From positions 41,595,543 through 41,659,542 of the forward strand of contig NW_024609837.1 in NCBI RefSeq assembly GCF_016920785.2: a stretch of DNA of 64,000 bases, in the 5' to 3' direction. Within the stretch, counting starts at the first letter, position 1. The number at the start of each line of letters is the position of its first letter. The notes beneath the pieces are model-generated. The model searched no databases. It saw only the letters and a list, made by a program, of their open reading frames with translations, and was not told where the DNA came from. This DNA comes from Ixodes scapularis. Its lineage: Eukaryota; Arthropoda; Arachnida; Ixodida; Ixodidae. This document shows, piece by piece, positions 1 to 11,599 of the stretch. The position numbers and the translations under genes are program-made.

Positions 1-400
1 ACAGAGCTGAAACGTTCGTGATGTGTGTAATGCGGTGCTAACACGGAGCGCAAATTGGTTGTTGTGGGGTTGACGTTTAACCAGTTAAGTCCCGTCGTCG
101 TCAGCTGATCCAGTCAAACTGGTCCGGGAGGACGCTGGGAGCGTTTTTAAAAGTAAATCTGCCGACGCATACCGTGAGTAAAAAGCTGCGGGCGTTTTCA
201 ACAAAATTACGTCGTTTTAATTGAACAATGGACTCCGAATTGTTGTCCTAAATCTGCCGTTTTTTATGCTTCGTGTTGGACTGCGTTTGCACAGCGACGT
301 GTGCGGTGTGAATAAATTTGGGCACGATTTCGTACCTGCCTACAGATGCATGAACTGAAACCACTTTTACGTAGTGCTTTTTTATTTTCTGTCTAGTCGC
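1..400 (+). repeat. Dispersed repeat, copy 1 (cut by window start)
   Basis: This stretch aligns almost throughout with 11881-12412. Shared blocks include the GTCGTCGTCAGCTGATCC block, the GAGCGTTTTTAAAAGTAAAT block and the TGCTTCGTGTTGGACTGCG block. Relative to the second copy it lacks three segments of roughly 30, 34 and 50 bases. Both copies carry a splice-donor-like ACCGTGAGTAA (GT at 174 here, 12122 there). No open frame is conserved, so this is a non-coding repeat, perhaps an LTR or a duplicated leader exon; neither is shown. Confidence 0.75.
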
Positions 401-2067
401 GAACGTTAGGTGCACACGGGGCGAATCTCGACGGCCTCCAGAGCGATATGACGAGAACGTAACTAGACACGTTGGTCGCTACGCGAACGCCAGATTGGCT
501 CCAGCCAAATAGCATTCCTTTCGGGGCGACATGGCTGCTGGAAGGCTCACTGTCGGGATCACGCATCTGACATCTCTGAAAAGTCAGCATTTGCACACGC
601 AAACACGCAAAACAACAACAAAAAAGAAAAAAAAACACGCTAAGCAAGCAAAGAGGAAAACGAAAGAACCGCGCTATGAAAGCCAAAACCCCGCGTAGCT
701 TCCTATCACTAACACCTGCGACAGCTGCTAAACACACACTACTTCACTTGAAGAAGTCTCACTCAAGCACCTGGGTCAGCACGAAACGACGAAACACTGA
801 TCACTTCGGCGAAACGATTAGTCGAGGTAGGCGAGACAGGCGGGAGCAGAGACTTCGGCGGCCATGAAAGAATGGCGAAGCTTGTTTGTATGAATCCAAA
901 CGGAAGTGCCCGTCTTGTAAACCTTTTGTAGAGAATAATAACTCTCATCACATGGGTTATTCTTTAAACGTAAAAATATGCCGCTCAAAAGGAAATTGCA
1001 ACATATAACAAAGGTTTAACAACCAAGATCTAAGCTGTCAATCAAACTCTTAGCCAATGAGAACCTTTTGGGATTGACGTCACATAATCACAACTTCGTG
1101 GCGCGCGATTTAAAACGGACGAAATAGTCGCAAACTAAAACGAGTCTCACGCAATAAATATTGCTGTAAAAAATGTTTTTTCCCGCGGAAAAATTGTTTT
1201 TTGAAATGCTTGTCCCAATTAGGCTATTTAAAAAAAAAAACTTTTTTTTCTTTGCAGTTACCCTTTAATGTTTTCGCGCATGGCTTCGAAGACCTCTTTT
1301 ACCTCTGCTGCGATTTCCGACACTTCGAGAGACATTTCAGCTAATCTTTTGGTTTAGTCGATGAACGTCGCGTGGCAGTGGAAATAAAGTAAAAAAGAAA
1401 AGCAAATAACTGCGTTTGCATTGCAGTGCCGAGGTGTGTGTCTGTGCTTTGGCGTTTCTCAACGCCGAAGTGCAGACGGCACACTTTGGCGTTGAGCAAA
1501 CGCCATCTTCTCGAGACGAGGAGCTGGATTGCAGCGCTTACAGCTGGCATGGTCATTTCGCCTCAAGTCCTTGATCATGAGGGTCTACCCTCCGTGCTGG
1601 GCACTTGACGGATTACGGGCCAAACGTGTCAAACCTTCAATTAGTTTTTTTTTTTTTTTTCATTTTTAAAAATGCTAATAGCTCTTTTTTCGGATTTTGT
1701 TTTTGTATTTTACTGTCAGGTTTGTTTACTTGATACATTACAATTGAACGTATGCGACCTTTCGTTTTCTGGTGTTATCTTTTTGTGTTTATAATTTTGC
1801 TCTTCGGCAGAGCTTATTTTTCTTATTTCGATTACTTGAGTTATCTCTCATTGAAAGTGAAGGCCGCATGTTTTCAGCTTGCACTGTTCATATAGACATG
1901 AATCTTAAACGCCATGAGCGATTTCATCAAGCTTGCACGATAGCGAGCGCTTTGTTCGCGTGACCCATGCCAGACCGTACATAAACTAAACTTTTGTGAA
2001 TAATTTACGTCACTGGCTCGTCCGACGCAGAGATTAAAAAATTTGTACCATGTCTGTTGTTTTAAAC
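401..2067. other. Unassigned sequence
   Basis: No recognisable gene. Short open frames occur on both strands but show no family motif. The stretch holds A/T homopolymers (about 620-640, 1230-1250, 1645-1665) and an AT-rich area at 1640-2060. Confidence 0.5.
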
Positions 2068-2219
2068 TGCACTTATATACCGGTTTTCAGGAAAGTACAG
2101 TAGTCTTACCAGAAGCTTTCAAGGAGCTTCTGGTAAGACTGCTGTACTTTCCTTACCAGAAGCTCATTAAAAGCTTCTAGTAAGACTGCTGTACTTTCCT
2201 GAGAACCGGTATAACTGCC
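2068..2219. mobile_element. Foldback MITE
   Basis: The outer arms are near-perfect inverted copies: ATACCGGTTTTCAGGAAAG at the left is mirrored by CTTTCCTGAGAACCGGTAT at the right. The block GGAAAGTACAGTAGTCTTAC with its AGAAGCTT tail recurs inside in both orientations, so the unit is a nested palindrome of three to four copies of one 40-bp segment. There is no coding capacity. It is probably a non-autonomous DNA transposon; the target duplication is unclear. Confidence 0.75.
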
Positions 2220-2254
2220 ATTTAGAACAATAGGCATGGTAAAAATAAGAACTC

Positions 2255-2300
2255 AAATCCCTGTGGATTTGTTTTCGAAACAAATCCGCAGGGATTTGTT
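2255..2300. repeat. Short near-perfect palindrome
   Basis: AAATCCCTGTGGATTTGTTT is followed at once by its inverse, AAACAAATCCGCAGGGATTT, with one mismatch and a 4-base centre. It can form a stem of about 20 bp. Confidence 0.8.
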
Positions 2301-2435
2301 TGCGAGTTCCCTCGGCACTCAGTCCGAGGCTTTTAAAGAGTTTTAGAGCGCAGCTCTTCGGCGCCCGTTTTCGGCTTGAGAGGCGTCGGCGTCGGCGTCG
2401 GCGTAACCGCGCGGTGCATTATGGGGCGTTTCCCA

Positions 2436-2502
2436 TGATGACGTCACACCTGTGACGTCACGAGGGTCACGAGTGACGTCACTCGTGACGTCACCGCGCG
2501 TT
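2436..2502. promoter_or_regulatory. Cluster of four TGACGTCA octamers
   Basis: Four exact TGACGTCA sequences, the consensus half-site pair for CREB/ATF bZIP factors, fall within about 60 bases and alternate with GGTCACGAG-type spacers. Related but degraded clusters occur at 25520-25570 and 45500-45545. Whether any factor binds is inference. Confidence 0.55.
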
Positions 2503-2519
2503 GCGTTTATGGGAAAATT

Positions 2520-2800
2520 TCCCCGCTAAACGTAGCGGAAAAATTTCCTCGCTGAATTTAGCGGAACAATTTCACCGCTAAAATTAGCGGAAAAATTTTC
2601 CCCGCTAACTTTAGCGGAAAATCTTCCCCGCTAAATTTAGCGAAAAAATATCTACACTAAATTTAGCGGAAAAAATTCCCACTAAATTTAGTGGGATAAA
2701 TTCACCCTTGAATTTAGTGGCAAAAATGTTTCGTAAATTTAGCGGAAACATTTTTCCGTTAATTTTAGCTCGACATTTAGCTAAATTTTCCTCTAAATGG
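2520..2800. repeat. Tandem array of palindromic CCGCTAAATTTAGCGG units
   Basis: About nine units of roughly 30 bases each contain an inverted repeat close to CCGCTAAATTTAGCGG separated by AAAATTTTCC-like spacers. Units decay toward the right, where GTG or GCTA variants appear. Paired changes on both sides of some palindromes (for example CACTAAATTTAGTG) suggest copying or compensation within a unit. Confidence 0.8.
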
Positions 2801-3224
2801 GAGGCGAACAGGAGAGGAGGAGGGAAGGGTACGGATGAGGAGGAGGGGCATACCCTCCTCTCATCCTTTTCCTTCCTCTCTTCCTCCTCAAGAGCTGCGC
2901 TCTAATTCGGCGTTACAGGGGATTACAAACGTCTTTCATTTTTCTTTCGGGTTCAAGGAGAACACAAGAATACCTACAAATGTAGGCTGTACCGGAGGCG
3001 TTACCTCTTCGAGGGCCACGTCGGAGCACATTATTCCGGATTCCCGTCTGTTTTCATTCTCGGCATGTTTTCCGCCCCTTTAAACTAAATTCTTTTTTTT
3101 AAATTATTTGTAGCCACTTGCATGAGCAAGCAATAAAAATATTTTATTTAGAAATGTCAATTTTCATGGCATCTATTTTTTTTACCTATAAACAAATTCA
3201 TTTTCACGTGACCTCAACACCAGT

Positions 3225-3335
3225 TCAGTTTCCCCACTAAGTTTAGCGAGGGAAATGACGTCACATGTCTTGGTGTCACGTCACCTACGGACAAAGTCAG
3301 TTTCTCTGCTAAATTTAGCTGGAAAATTGACGTCA
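3225..3335. repeat. Diverged CTAAATTTAG/CACGTG repeat units
   Basis: Two units pair a CCCACTAAGTTTAGCG or CTGCTAAATTTAGC palindrome with AAATTGACGTCACGTG-type sequence. The same unit type is tandem at 45480-45870. Confidence 0.6.
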
Positions 3336-3718
3336 CGTGCGGAGGAGGACGAGGAGGGGACGAGGAGGAGGGGACGAGGAGGACGAGGAGAGCGGAGGTG
3401 TAAGAAAGAAGGATTAGGACTAGGAGTAACGAGGAGAAGGAGGGGATAGGAGGAGTAGGGAGGAGGAGAGGAGGAGAAAGAGGGGAGAGGAGGAGGGGGG
3501 GAGGAGGGGAAGAGGAGGAGGAAGAATGGAGGAGGAGATGGGGAGAGGAGGAGTGTAGAGGAGGAGAAAGAGTAGAGAGGAGAAGGAGGAAAGGAGGGGA
3601 GGTCGAGGAGCAGAGTAGGAAGGGAGGAGGAAGGGAAAAGGAGAAAAAGAAGAGAGGAGGAGGGTTATGGAAGGAGGAGGAGGCCCTCCCCTCCTCTTGC
3701 TCAAGAGCTGCGCTCTAA
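3336..3718 (+). repeat. Polypurine (GGA/GAGG) tract ending in the GAGCTGCGCTC terminus
   Basis: Roughly 330 bases are almost pure G and A on the + strand, built from GAGGAGG, GGAGGAGAG and similar units. It ends at AAGAGCTGCGCTCTAA (3703-3718) followed by the same flank as the other family members. Long open frames on the minus strand here are artefacts of composition. Confidence 0.8.
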
Positions 3719-3769
3719 TTTCGTGTTACAGAAATTTGGAAACGTCTCTATTTTTTTTTTTTAGGCGAG

Positions 3770-5235
3770 TTCCGTTTTGGTAAGCTTCTTTCTTTTTTTC
3801 GGAATGGTGAATCTATGTCATGTAACCTCGCGCTTCATGGTGAACCTTGAGTGTCTAGGAATTACGAATAAACGCGGTATTCGACGATTGCAAAAGTGCC
3901 AGTTACGAATAAACAAAGGTCGAGTAATGCCACTCAACTAAGTGACTTCAGGGGGCGAGGTCGAAGTGCCACTGCATGATACCTTTTTCCAAAACGGCAC
4001 GGTAAATTTGTCATAGGTTGTAGGCACGCAACCGTCAGTTAACCTTCTGCCCGTACAAAAGTATGTCCTTTATAAATAAATATTCTTCACTGAACATGGT
4101 AGAGTGTTACTGAGACTAAAATCTGTATCTGACGTGCGGGTGAAGACAAAACAAAAAGAAAACCGGCGTTTAAAGGAAACTTGATCAACATAAAGACGGT
4201 AATGTCAAGAGCCGTGAGTAATGTATGGGTCGTAATCATCGGAGTCCTCGCCGTCAAGGCTAACTGCCCGAGAAGTAAGCGGGCTCGATCGCAAGTGGCT
4301 GGTGCTGCGTTCCCGACGCAAGAGAGCAATCTGTTTCGCGTAATACAGGGCTGCAAATGGCCAATTAGCTGCGGCCTAACCTGTCCGGCTCTCGCCGTTC
4401 CTCCCGCCCAATGAATACTGCCAGATTCATTCGAGGTTTTCGTGCAGCGGTTAAGTTACCACAAATAACTCCAGGACGGATCATCTGGAAGTGGCACCAG
4501 GAGGAAAACTCGCGAGGCAACATTTTTCGTGACGAGTTTGTTTACGTAAGCACGTTTCTCGAGTAGACGACGCAACGAGGGAAGGCTCAATTAAAAGCGC
4601 GATTCCATGAGCGAACCCTGCATCATCTGCGGTGGCAGTGGTGAACTAGGAGACCACTGTGCAAGTGGTCTTGATTTCTATGCACTCAGGGTGCAGGCTG
4701 CAGGGGCCCCACTGCGTGACTTGCTCCGAGACGAAGGGTCGGCACTCGGGGTTTGCTACCGTCAGGTGTGCATCTTCCAGCCAATGTAACTGAGGCTGGA
4801 GTGTGCGGCTGCTTGTATCGTCTTTGTACAGCGTACAGAACCATGCTCAGTGGTCTCTTACATACGTGATATTTTTATTTCTAAACCCTCGTAAATAAAT
4901 AAATAAGTAAAAATATAAGGGGAGTGTTTGGGCTCTTTGCCGTGCTTTGCAATGGCGCAACGTGAACAAAAAAAGGTCAACTGAAAGGCTTAACTCGGAT
5001 GACTGATTTTTCCGACGCCTAATATTTTAACGAGCCTTACATGACAAACCCGAATTTTACCTCAAATTTTATATTATTTCTTAAGTGAACAAGGTGCTAA
5101 ATTATCGGTGAGCCGGCGGAGCAACAAAAATGAATGTTTACTCGAATGAATATCTTTAATTGCTATAGGGTGATTACATCATTGATAGTCAGAAATACGT
5201 TACATAGGCAAACTTCAATAACTCAACTAGAACGA
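3770..5235. other. Unassigned sequence; possible LINE tail near 4890
   Basis: No gene recognised. AAATAAATAAATAAG at about 4893-4908 resembles the A-rich end of a plus-strand non-LTR element, but no reverse-transcriptase coding sequence precedes it. A 60-codon frame at 4607-4789 has a CxxC near its start (PCIICGG) but no family match that I know. Confidence 0.4.
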
Positions 5236-5239
5236 AACA

Positions 5240-5765
5240 AAACAAATGTGTTGTGCCTTATTTATGTTTTATTTATTTATTTATTTATTTACACAGTTCA
5301 CATCGGCACAGGGGCATTATTGTAGGGGGTACATGGTACAGGAAAGTAAAACGCATATACGTCTCATTGTATCAAACATGTTCTTAAAAAGTGAGACTAT
5401 TGATTGAAAGAAGTGCATTAAGACTGTTACAAAACTGCTACACAAAATCAGAGCAAAACAGTACAACACAAAATCTACAGCACACCTCTAATAAAGGATG
5501 TCTAATAATCAGGAGGAAAACATAGCATCCGAAGTCTCAGTAAGCACGTGCTGCGGAAGACTGTTCCAATCACTTATTTATTTTGGGAAATATGAGTTCT
5601 TAAACATTTTAGTTCTACACCTAATAGTCTTTATTTTTAGCGGGTGGTTCACTGTTCAGGAAAGGTAATCAGGATTATGTAAGTAGTTGTCTTTCACAAT
5701 ACCTGTTTGTCCGAAGTAAATACCTCTGAAAAATTTCATTCTAAGGTATTTTCTCCGCGAAATCA
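5240..5765 (-). pseudogene. 3' end of a CR1/Jockey-like LINE
   Basis: Read on the minus strand, the frame from about 5650 to 5510 gives NHPLKIKTIRCRTKMFKNSY, then FPK, a stop, ISDWNSLPQHVLTET. That R(T/N)xxFKNSFFPRTIxxWNxLP pattern is the usual carboxy-terminus of CR1/Jockey/L2-type reverse transcriptases. It is followed by about 230 bases of 3' untranslated sequence and a (TAAA)n tail, seen on the + strand as TTTATTTATTTATTTA at 5260-5290. One internal stop and upstream frame breaks show it is dead. It is strongly 5'-truncated; coding sequence cannot be followed above about 5765. Confidence 0.8.
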
Positions 5766-7086
5766 AAGATTTCCACTGCAGTTGTTTCTTTGAATTTGTT
5801 GTGCTTGATCAAAATTAATAATTATTTTCAACAAAACGCTTTTCTCTTTTGTTAAATGGGTCAATCAATGCAACTGCATAACCACGGATGATGTAAATAG
5901 TCGTATGGTTTGATTGATAACATATGAATGTATATTTTATATATCTGCCAACTTACCTTGACCTTACGGCTGGCACTGGTGTCTAAAGTAAATAAACTCG
6001 AAACTAAATAAATAATACAACATGGTCGACAGAATGTCTGCACACTTTTTGGGGATTTTGTACGAGATTGTTCTCTGGGTTTTCTGTAGCCTGTCTCCAC
6101 AGAAAAAGCTCGAGGCTTTCTGTATACTCCGTTTTGCAATTTTTCGAAAGACTTCCTGTTGACAGTGTCATCGAAAAGTCTGCAGAAGGCCTTGTTGCTT
6201 AGCGTTGAACATTTTACTTCGCGCATGAAACGCCGACACGCCGACCGCACGCCGCGTGTGCTCTTTATGCGCGACCACACGCCCAGTGTTGCCGACTATT
6301 CTTTCTTACTCGCTGCTCAACTACAACAAATATTTAAGGTTGGAACGATGAGCAGTAACGTTCGACGTTGTGGCTAGTGATCTGTCTAAAAAACAATCTA
6401 CAACCAAAAGAAGAAGAAAAACATTCGCCGACTTCGAACGCCGTTGGATCCTTATTGCTGCACTCTGAATTCCAATACCTGTTTTGAAACAGTAAAGAGT
6501 GCCGAAATACCGCTCAACGAGGAAAGCCGCCCCGTTTTCTATACCCCATCGTGAGAGTGTTAAAGTAGTTTCATTTTTGTTCTTCGAATCAAGGCTGGTT
6601 TAGATGGCAGGTGTTTGCCAGCCCGCCAGCCATTGTGTGGCTCTTCGGGAAGTCGCCCGGCGGCGCTTGTAGCGCCGCCGGGCGCTACGGCGCCGCGGGT
6701 TTGTGTGTGCCTTCGTACACACAAACATACATGGAGGTACGTTACTTGATCGTGGCGCTCATAAAACAAAACAAACAAAATAGAGCACGTTCGATTCATT
6801 CAATGTTTAAAAGATGAAATATCGGTAAAGGTGTGCAAAGTTAAACCCGTCCCACATTGTGCGGTTCTACCAACGAGGTAGAGGACCTTAGAGCGATAAA
6901 CTGGCAGCTGAAGGTGACTCCCGATTGGACGCCGCCATGTTGCACATTCTTGACCAGTATATACACGTGGGCTTATAATTTTAGGTATAGATTTTAACGA
7001 AGTACCACACACAAATAATTGCTCATTCATCTTTAATAACAGTACCGACGAGATAAGTTACGGTTCGTTTGTTTTAAGTCCAAAAT
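5766..7086. other. Unassigned sequence with one GC-rich hairpin
   Basis: No gene recognised. At 6654-6684 CGCCCGGCGGCGCT and AGCGCCGCCGGGCG form a perfect stem with a 3-base loop. Confidence 0.5.
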
Positions 7087-7109
7087 GGGGGGGGGGGGGG
7101 GGGGGGGGG
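7087..7109 (+). repeat. Poly-G run
   Basis: An uninterrupted run of 23 G. Its true length is uncertain because such runs are error-prone in sequencing. Confidence 0.9.
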
Positions 7110-9980
7110 TGCTTTTACGACAAAAACTCGGGCAGCTTCGCAATGCCTCCACTAGATGCCGTCAGCCCCGGCGCTGTATTCTGAATTTTTATCGGAGCTA
7201 GACACTGATCTCTGGTTATAACAGTATTAAAAAATAGTTTATCATTTTTTTTACAGCGATTGCAATACAAATGTCGGCACAGTTTCGCGTAAAAGCATCA
7301 TGATTTGGTAAGGTCATGTGTCTAGTGGTCAAAACAGTACACTTTTGTCGGGTGAACGGCATACCAGTTTATCGTTCTAAGCCTTCTCTACCTCGTTGGG
7401 TTCTGCTTACGATTTTTTAAAATTTTCGGTCGCAACGTCGCTTGTGCGAAAAAAAAAAAGAATACGCGGACGGCGGTTCAAGAATAGCGGCAGGAACGCG
7501 TCTGCGACCGATGCGTTTACGGCGTGCTCAAATGTATTAAGTTCCGGATTTTCCACCCGATGACGTCGCAGATTGGTGTCAACTATATACACTGCCGTCC
7601 GCAGCGATCCTGGCGGTTGCAAGACAGCGAAGGTGGATATACAACGGCGCCCTATTTCGCCTGCAAGCTGCTCCGCAACTTGACGGACAGTTCACGGAAA
7701 CTTCAGCACGCTGCGCGTTCGCTGGTATACTTTGCGCCGGAACTTCTATACGAACCAACCGCCAGGATAGCGACGTCCGACACCATGACGACGTGTCGGC
7801 TCCCGTGATGACGTCATTTGTCCCCCCTCGGGGACCTCTTTTCACGCGCGAGCCGTATGGGCCGGGCGCCAAACGTACAAGCCGAAGAGCCGCATTCCAA
7901 ACACTGTACATAGCTCAAGTACGTGCAGCGTCCACCGACTTTCTGCCGCACGAAACCGAAATCTGTGAGAGTGCACAGTCGCACCGCTGTCACCTTAAAG
8001 GAAACAAACACACGGTACTAAAGGCAACCTGCAGACATGTTCGAAGCACACATGCGTGAAGCACGACATGCCTGCAAGAATTCTTTCATCGTGTCTCTAG
8101 AGAAAATCCGTTTCTTTTGTACTATGTATGATCATTGTGGCCACGGCTTCGTGGATGTGCGAAAAGGTATTTTGCGTGAAGCTGCTGGTTCTTTCTCGCA
8201 GCCGAGGAGCCTCCTAAAACTCGCCGCGAGTTTGATGGCCTGTTTGTTTCGCCGTTGTTTCAAAAATCCCGTCCAACTTGGCTACCGATACGGATATCTT
8301 ATACTTCAAATTCCACCCACTTTCGGAGATATTCTGCACCAGATATCACGGCATGCGATGCTGAACAAGAAAAAAAAATTCCTATGACGATTATTGTGGA
8401 ACGACAACATCGTACCTGTTTTTTTTTTTTTTTCTCGCCCTTTTGTGCATCATTTTAGATCGAACAACAGCAAAACAAACAATCAGGAGGAATTTTCGAA
8501 AATTTTAAGAAGCGAACAAGTAAACACATAACGCCGGTAGCATCGATTTTAAAGCAAGCGCCCCCTACACAAATACTTGCAAGAACGAGATATCGCCATT
8601 TTGGGAACATTTAACCCCTTAAACGGTATTACCAGAACCGGAGAAAACCGAAAAACCTCGAGTTGAAGTTGTCCTTGATTAAAAAAAATGAAACCAAAGC
8701 TACGCGGGATGAAAACCTTTCTTTGCGGTTTCATTTTACGTTGACCCTAAATAGAACGCCCACTGAGATGTCCATGAGGGTGCTTCAGTCTTCAGAATAA
8801 CACCACCCTGTCCCGTTTTCTATTCTTCACGGCACAAAACGGCACAGAGACGCTCTCCTAAATATTCACGTCAAGCCTACGTTCTTTGAAGATTGGGAGT
8901 TCCCTATCCCGTGTCTTATTTTCCGAAACATAGGTCGCCAATAAACGCCGATTGTTTATTCGACCCCGGAAATTGACACCTAGAAACACCGAATTTGTGC
9001 GGAAAAATGAACCACGAAAAAATACCCCAGGACTCGAACAAACAATAAGCCAAACAAATAGGAGACCGTAATTATTTAAAGTCCTAATATCCTTTAGCAC
9101 TAAAAAAAAAAAAAAAATCTGAAATCCCGTTTAGCCATATTAAGCTCAAACTTTAGATCTTAGCCCGTGCATACCAAGTAACCATATTAAACCTGTAAGC
9201 CGCTTTTTTTTTTCCTTTTTGTTTCTTCCTCGTGCGGCGGCGTCAGAGAGCGCCGTCTGTTTCAATATATTTTTCGTATCTGTACTGTCATAGCCTCCTT
9301 TATACTAGAAAGCATGTCAAATCGCGAAATAACGTGGCCCATGTAAACGAGCCGCGCTGTATAGAAGGCACGCGCAGGGGGTCTGTCAGGCAGCGCCGAA
9401 AAATCCCTCCGGCGGTAGAATGCGAAAACACGGACGCGCTCCTTTTTGTTTTGGTTCTTTCGGGAAACAAAAACATTTGCCGCAGACCCTCCACAATCGC
9501 GCCCCTCTCCCGTTTCTCCATGCGCCGGTAGCTCGATCCTTTTCGAAGTCCCATTCTCTTGATGTTCCTCTCACCGCGCTCACCCAGCTGACCGCGCCTA
9601 GGAATGGGCCATGATCTCGGAGCTAATGCAAACATCCAAACGCAGATATGTTTCGCGGAGAATCCGCAAGCCGCCGCGTGGCGCTGGCTTCCTGGTCACC
9701 CCAGAGGTGGCTCTGCGCTATCATGTCGGTAACCGTTCGGCGATGCTCCTCGCCTTTTTTTCCGGCGGCCGGGCGCTCCACAGCTCCGTCGGGGAACTGA
9801 CAGGCTTTTAAAAGTAAAGGAGGCTACGATCCTGTTTATTTCCATAACTATACGAAACAATAAAACAAGAGCTTCTTTGAAAGAACACTAGAAAAAGCTA
9901 AGGCCATGTTTCTTGTACAAAATGACCACTTAGAGCTGTGTTGTGCCAAAGAAACCTAACAAATCTAAAAGGCTACGACT
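7110..9980. other. Unassigned sequence
   Basis: Several open frames of 60-116 codons on both strands overlap one another and show no recognisable domain, codon bias or splice context. Poly-T at 8420-8436, poly-A at 9101-9117 and poly-T at 9205-9216 may be old retroposon tails. I see no gene that I can support. Confidence 0.4.
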
Positions 9981-9984
9981 TTTA

Positions 9985-10180
9985 TTTTTCTCCGCATTAC
10001 CTACACCTCAGGGAGGGGGGGTCACGTGACCCCCCCGCCCCCCGAGGTCACGTGACACCCCTTTCCGAGGTCACGTGACCCCCCCCCCCCCCCTCCCTCA
10101 GTACCCTTCTTAACTCCTCCTCAAGAGCTGCGCTCTAATTTGGCGTTAGAGGGAGTTGTAAACGGCTTCCACTTTTTCTT
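9985..10180. repeat. GGTCACGTGACC repeats plus GAGCTGCGCTC right terminus
   Basis: Three GGTCACGTGAC palindromes alternate with C or G runs at 10010-10095, followed by AAGAGCTGCGCTCTAA at 10123-10138 and the conserved right flank. It is a third copy of the family's right end with a different internal repeat. Confidence 0.7.
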
Positions 10181-10227
10181 TTTCTTTTTTTTTTGTGTGG
10201 GGGAGGGGGGGAATGGTTGTGAAAAGA

Positions 10228-10372
10228 ATCTAAGGGATTACAACGAATTCGTTACGTAAATATGTAAGAGAATTACTTTACAGATACTCTAGCAAATATG
10301 TACATATTCCGTTACTAGATTACTTATATATGTAATGAATTCCAAGTAATTTCCTTTCTTGTAACGGATTAC
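10228..10372. repeat. TTAC/GTAA-rich repeat fragment
   Basis: Short GTAA and TTAC words recur (TTACGTAAATATGTAAG, TTACTAGATTACTTATA, GTAACGGATTAC). The style matches the terminal arms of the hAT-like element at 14438-16869, but alignment by eye is not close enough to call it the same family. Confidence 0.4.
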
Positions 10373-11590
10373 GCACAAGTCTGATCGTCACTAGTTCTCA
10401 AGGTTCCTAGACGGGCATTACAAACGAGACGTTAGCGACATCCATCAGGCGCTCTTTGCTAATCGTTTAATTTGTTTTGAAATTCCTTTTCCTGCTTTTT
10501 CAACGAGAGATTGGTGCGTCCGACGTGATACTGCTCCCTTGAGCACGAATAGAACAAGAAATAAGCGCCGAACTTTCGCCGTAGTATCCCTTTATGCGCG
10601 CAATAACTTCGTCCAGAGCAAACTACTTTTCAACTCTCAATGTGGAGTTTAGACAAAACTCGATTGACTATTGGAAGTTCATTCCTTCGAATAAAAAGAT
10701 TATCGCCGAAATTCCGTCCCTATTCGTCGGGGGTAGCCTTTTATCTGATGTCACTGTAAAGGCTGCAGTTTCAAGTTAGTTTTCTTGGATACTGTGACAG
10801 TGGATTTTTACGATGTAGATGAAGTACCTGTGCCTACTAATTTGATGTCTTAAATTGATTTTGACACACATGGTGTTTTCAAACTTCTAACGTAAATAAG
10901 ACAAGGTTCAGCATCCGTTCCCTACACTGTTAGCAAGTCCCGTGTATTTGGCGAATATTTGGGGTGATAAACACGCTATTTACACAAATTACCATAAATT
11001 TACACGATGAGTAACGGATGATTCGTTCAGAAATCATGCGAGGTTGTAAAAAACGTGTTTTGGTTCGGTCATACACGCATAACCGTGTAGCCGACCTCGA
11101 TAACACGCATCGCCCCCGGCGACGACCGCGGCATTGCCGGCTATCGAAGCACCGGAATGCTTGGGGACACACTTAGAAAGGACCGTCGAGACAAATGCCG
11201 CGGAAAGAAACATGTCTCGGAGACAGATATGCACCAAAAGCAATTGCGCCATGTCGCAGGACGTTGGCGAAACCCGCGCTTACCGTGCTCGCCGCCATCT
11301 TCTCATCGACGGCAATGCGGCTTCCCTCCTGTCGCCCATGTTTGTATTTAGTTTAGGGGTCCTGATAACAGTTCCTAAGACACCACAGATAAAGTCATGG
11401 GTCTAATTATTCGTTCCAAGCAGTTAAAATGGATATAAAAAGCGTGTCCTCGATGTGAACACCTGACATTGCAGTTGGTTTCATTTTTGCTTCAACCTTC
11501 AACTGCAAGCGATCTGGCCACGGCGCAAGCGCAACGCCGATGTACGCTGGAAGCAACCGCCGGTTGGCTTTCGTTGTTTTTGTTTGACCG
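10373..11590. other. Unassigned sequence with a short terminal-like motif
   Basis: ACACTGTTAGCAAG at 10925-10938 is found inverted at 16970-16983 (TTGCTAACAGTGTA), so it may be the end of a small DNA transposon. No gene recognised; frames at 11134-11406 are not supported by any motif. Confidence 0.4.
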
Positions 11591-11599
11591 GAGAAAATC

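Larger units (their letters stand above)
2343..2905. mobile_element. Compound repeat with GAGCGCAGCTC termini
   Basis: TTAGAGCGCAGCTCTT at 2343-2358 is perfectly inverted at 2890-2905 (AAGAGCTGCGCTCTAA). Between them, in order, lie GGCGTC trinucleotide-type repeats (about 2383-2403), a cluster of TGACGTCA octamers, an array of CTAAATTTAG palindromes and a purine-rich run. The right terminus and the flank after it (a TTACAGGGGATTACAAACG-like block) recur at 3703, 10123 and 25819, so this is one family with at least four right ends here. The 16-bp motif is itself nearly self-complementary, so it may be an internal hairpin and the true ends may lie further out. No coding capacity. Confidence 0.65.

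Noticed and set aside
3420..3704. Serine/proline/leucine-rich 94-residue protein
   Set aside because: It is the complement of a purine tract; the open frame follows from composition.
4607..4789. Small CxxC protein
   Set aside because: Short, no further metal ligands in a sensible spacing, no splice or promoter context.
7087..7109. Poly-G runs (also 29741, 37299, 53628) as G-quadruplex switches
   Set aside because: They are present, but run length is the least reliable part of any sequence and no flanking structure repeats; noted only as runs.
7405..8387. Overlapping frames of 94-116 codons as genes
   Set aside because: Both strands open, no motif, no splice sites supporting a chain.
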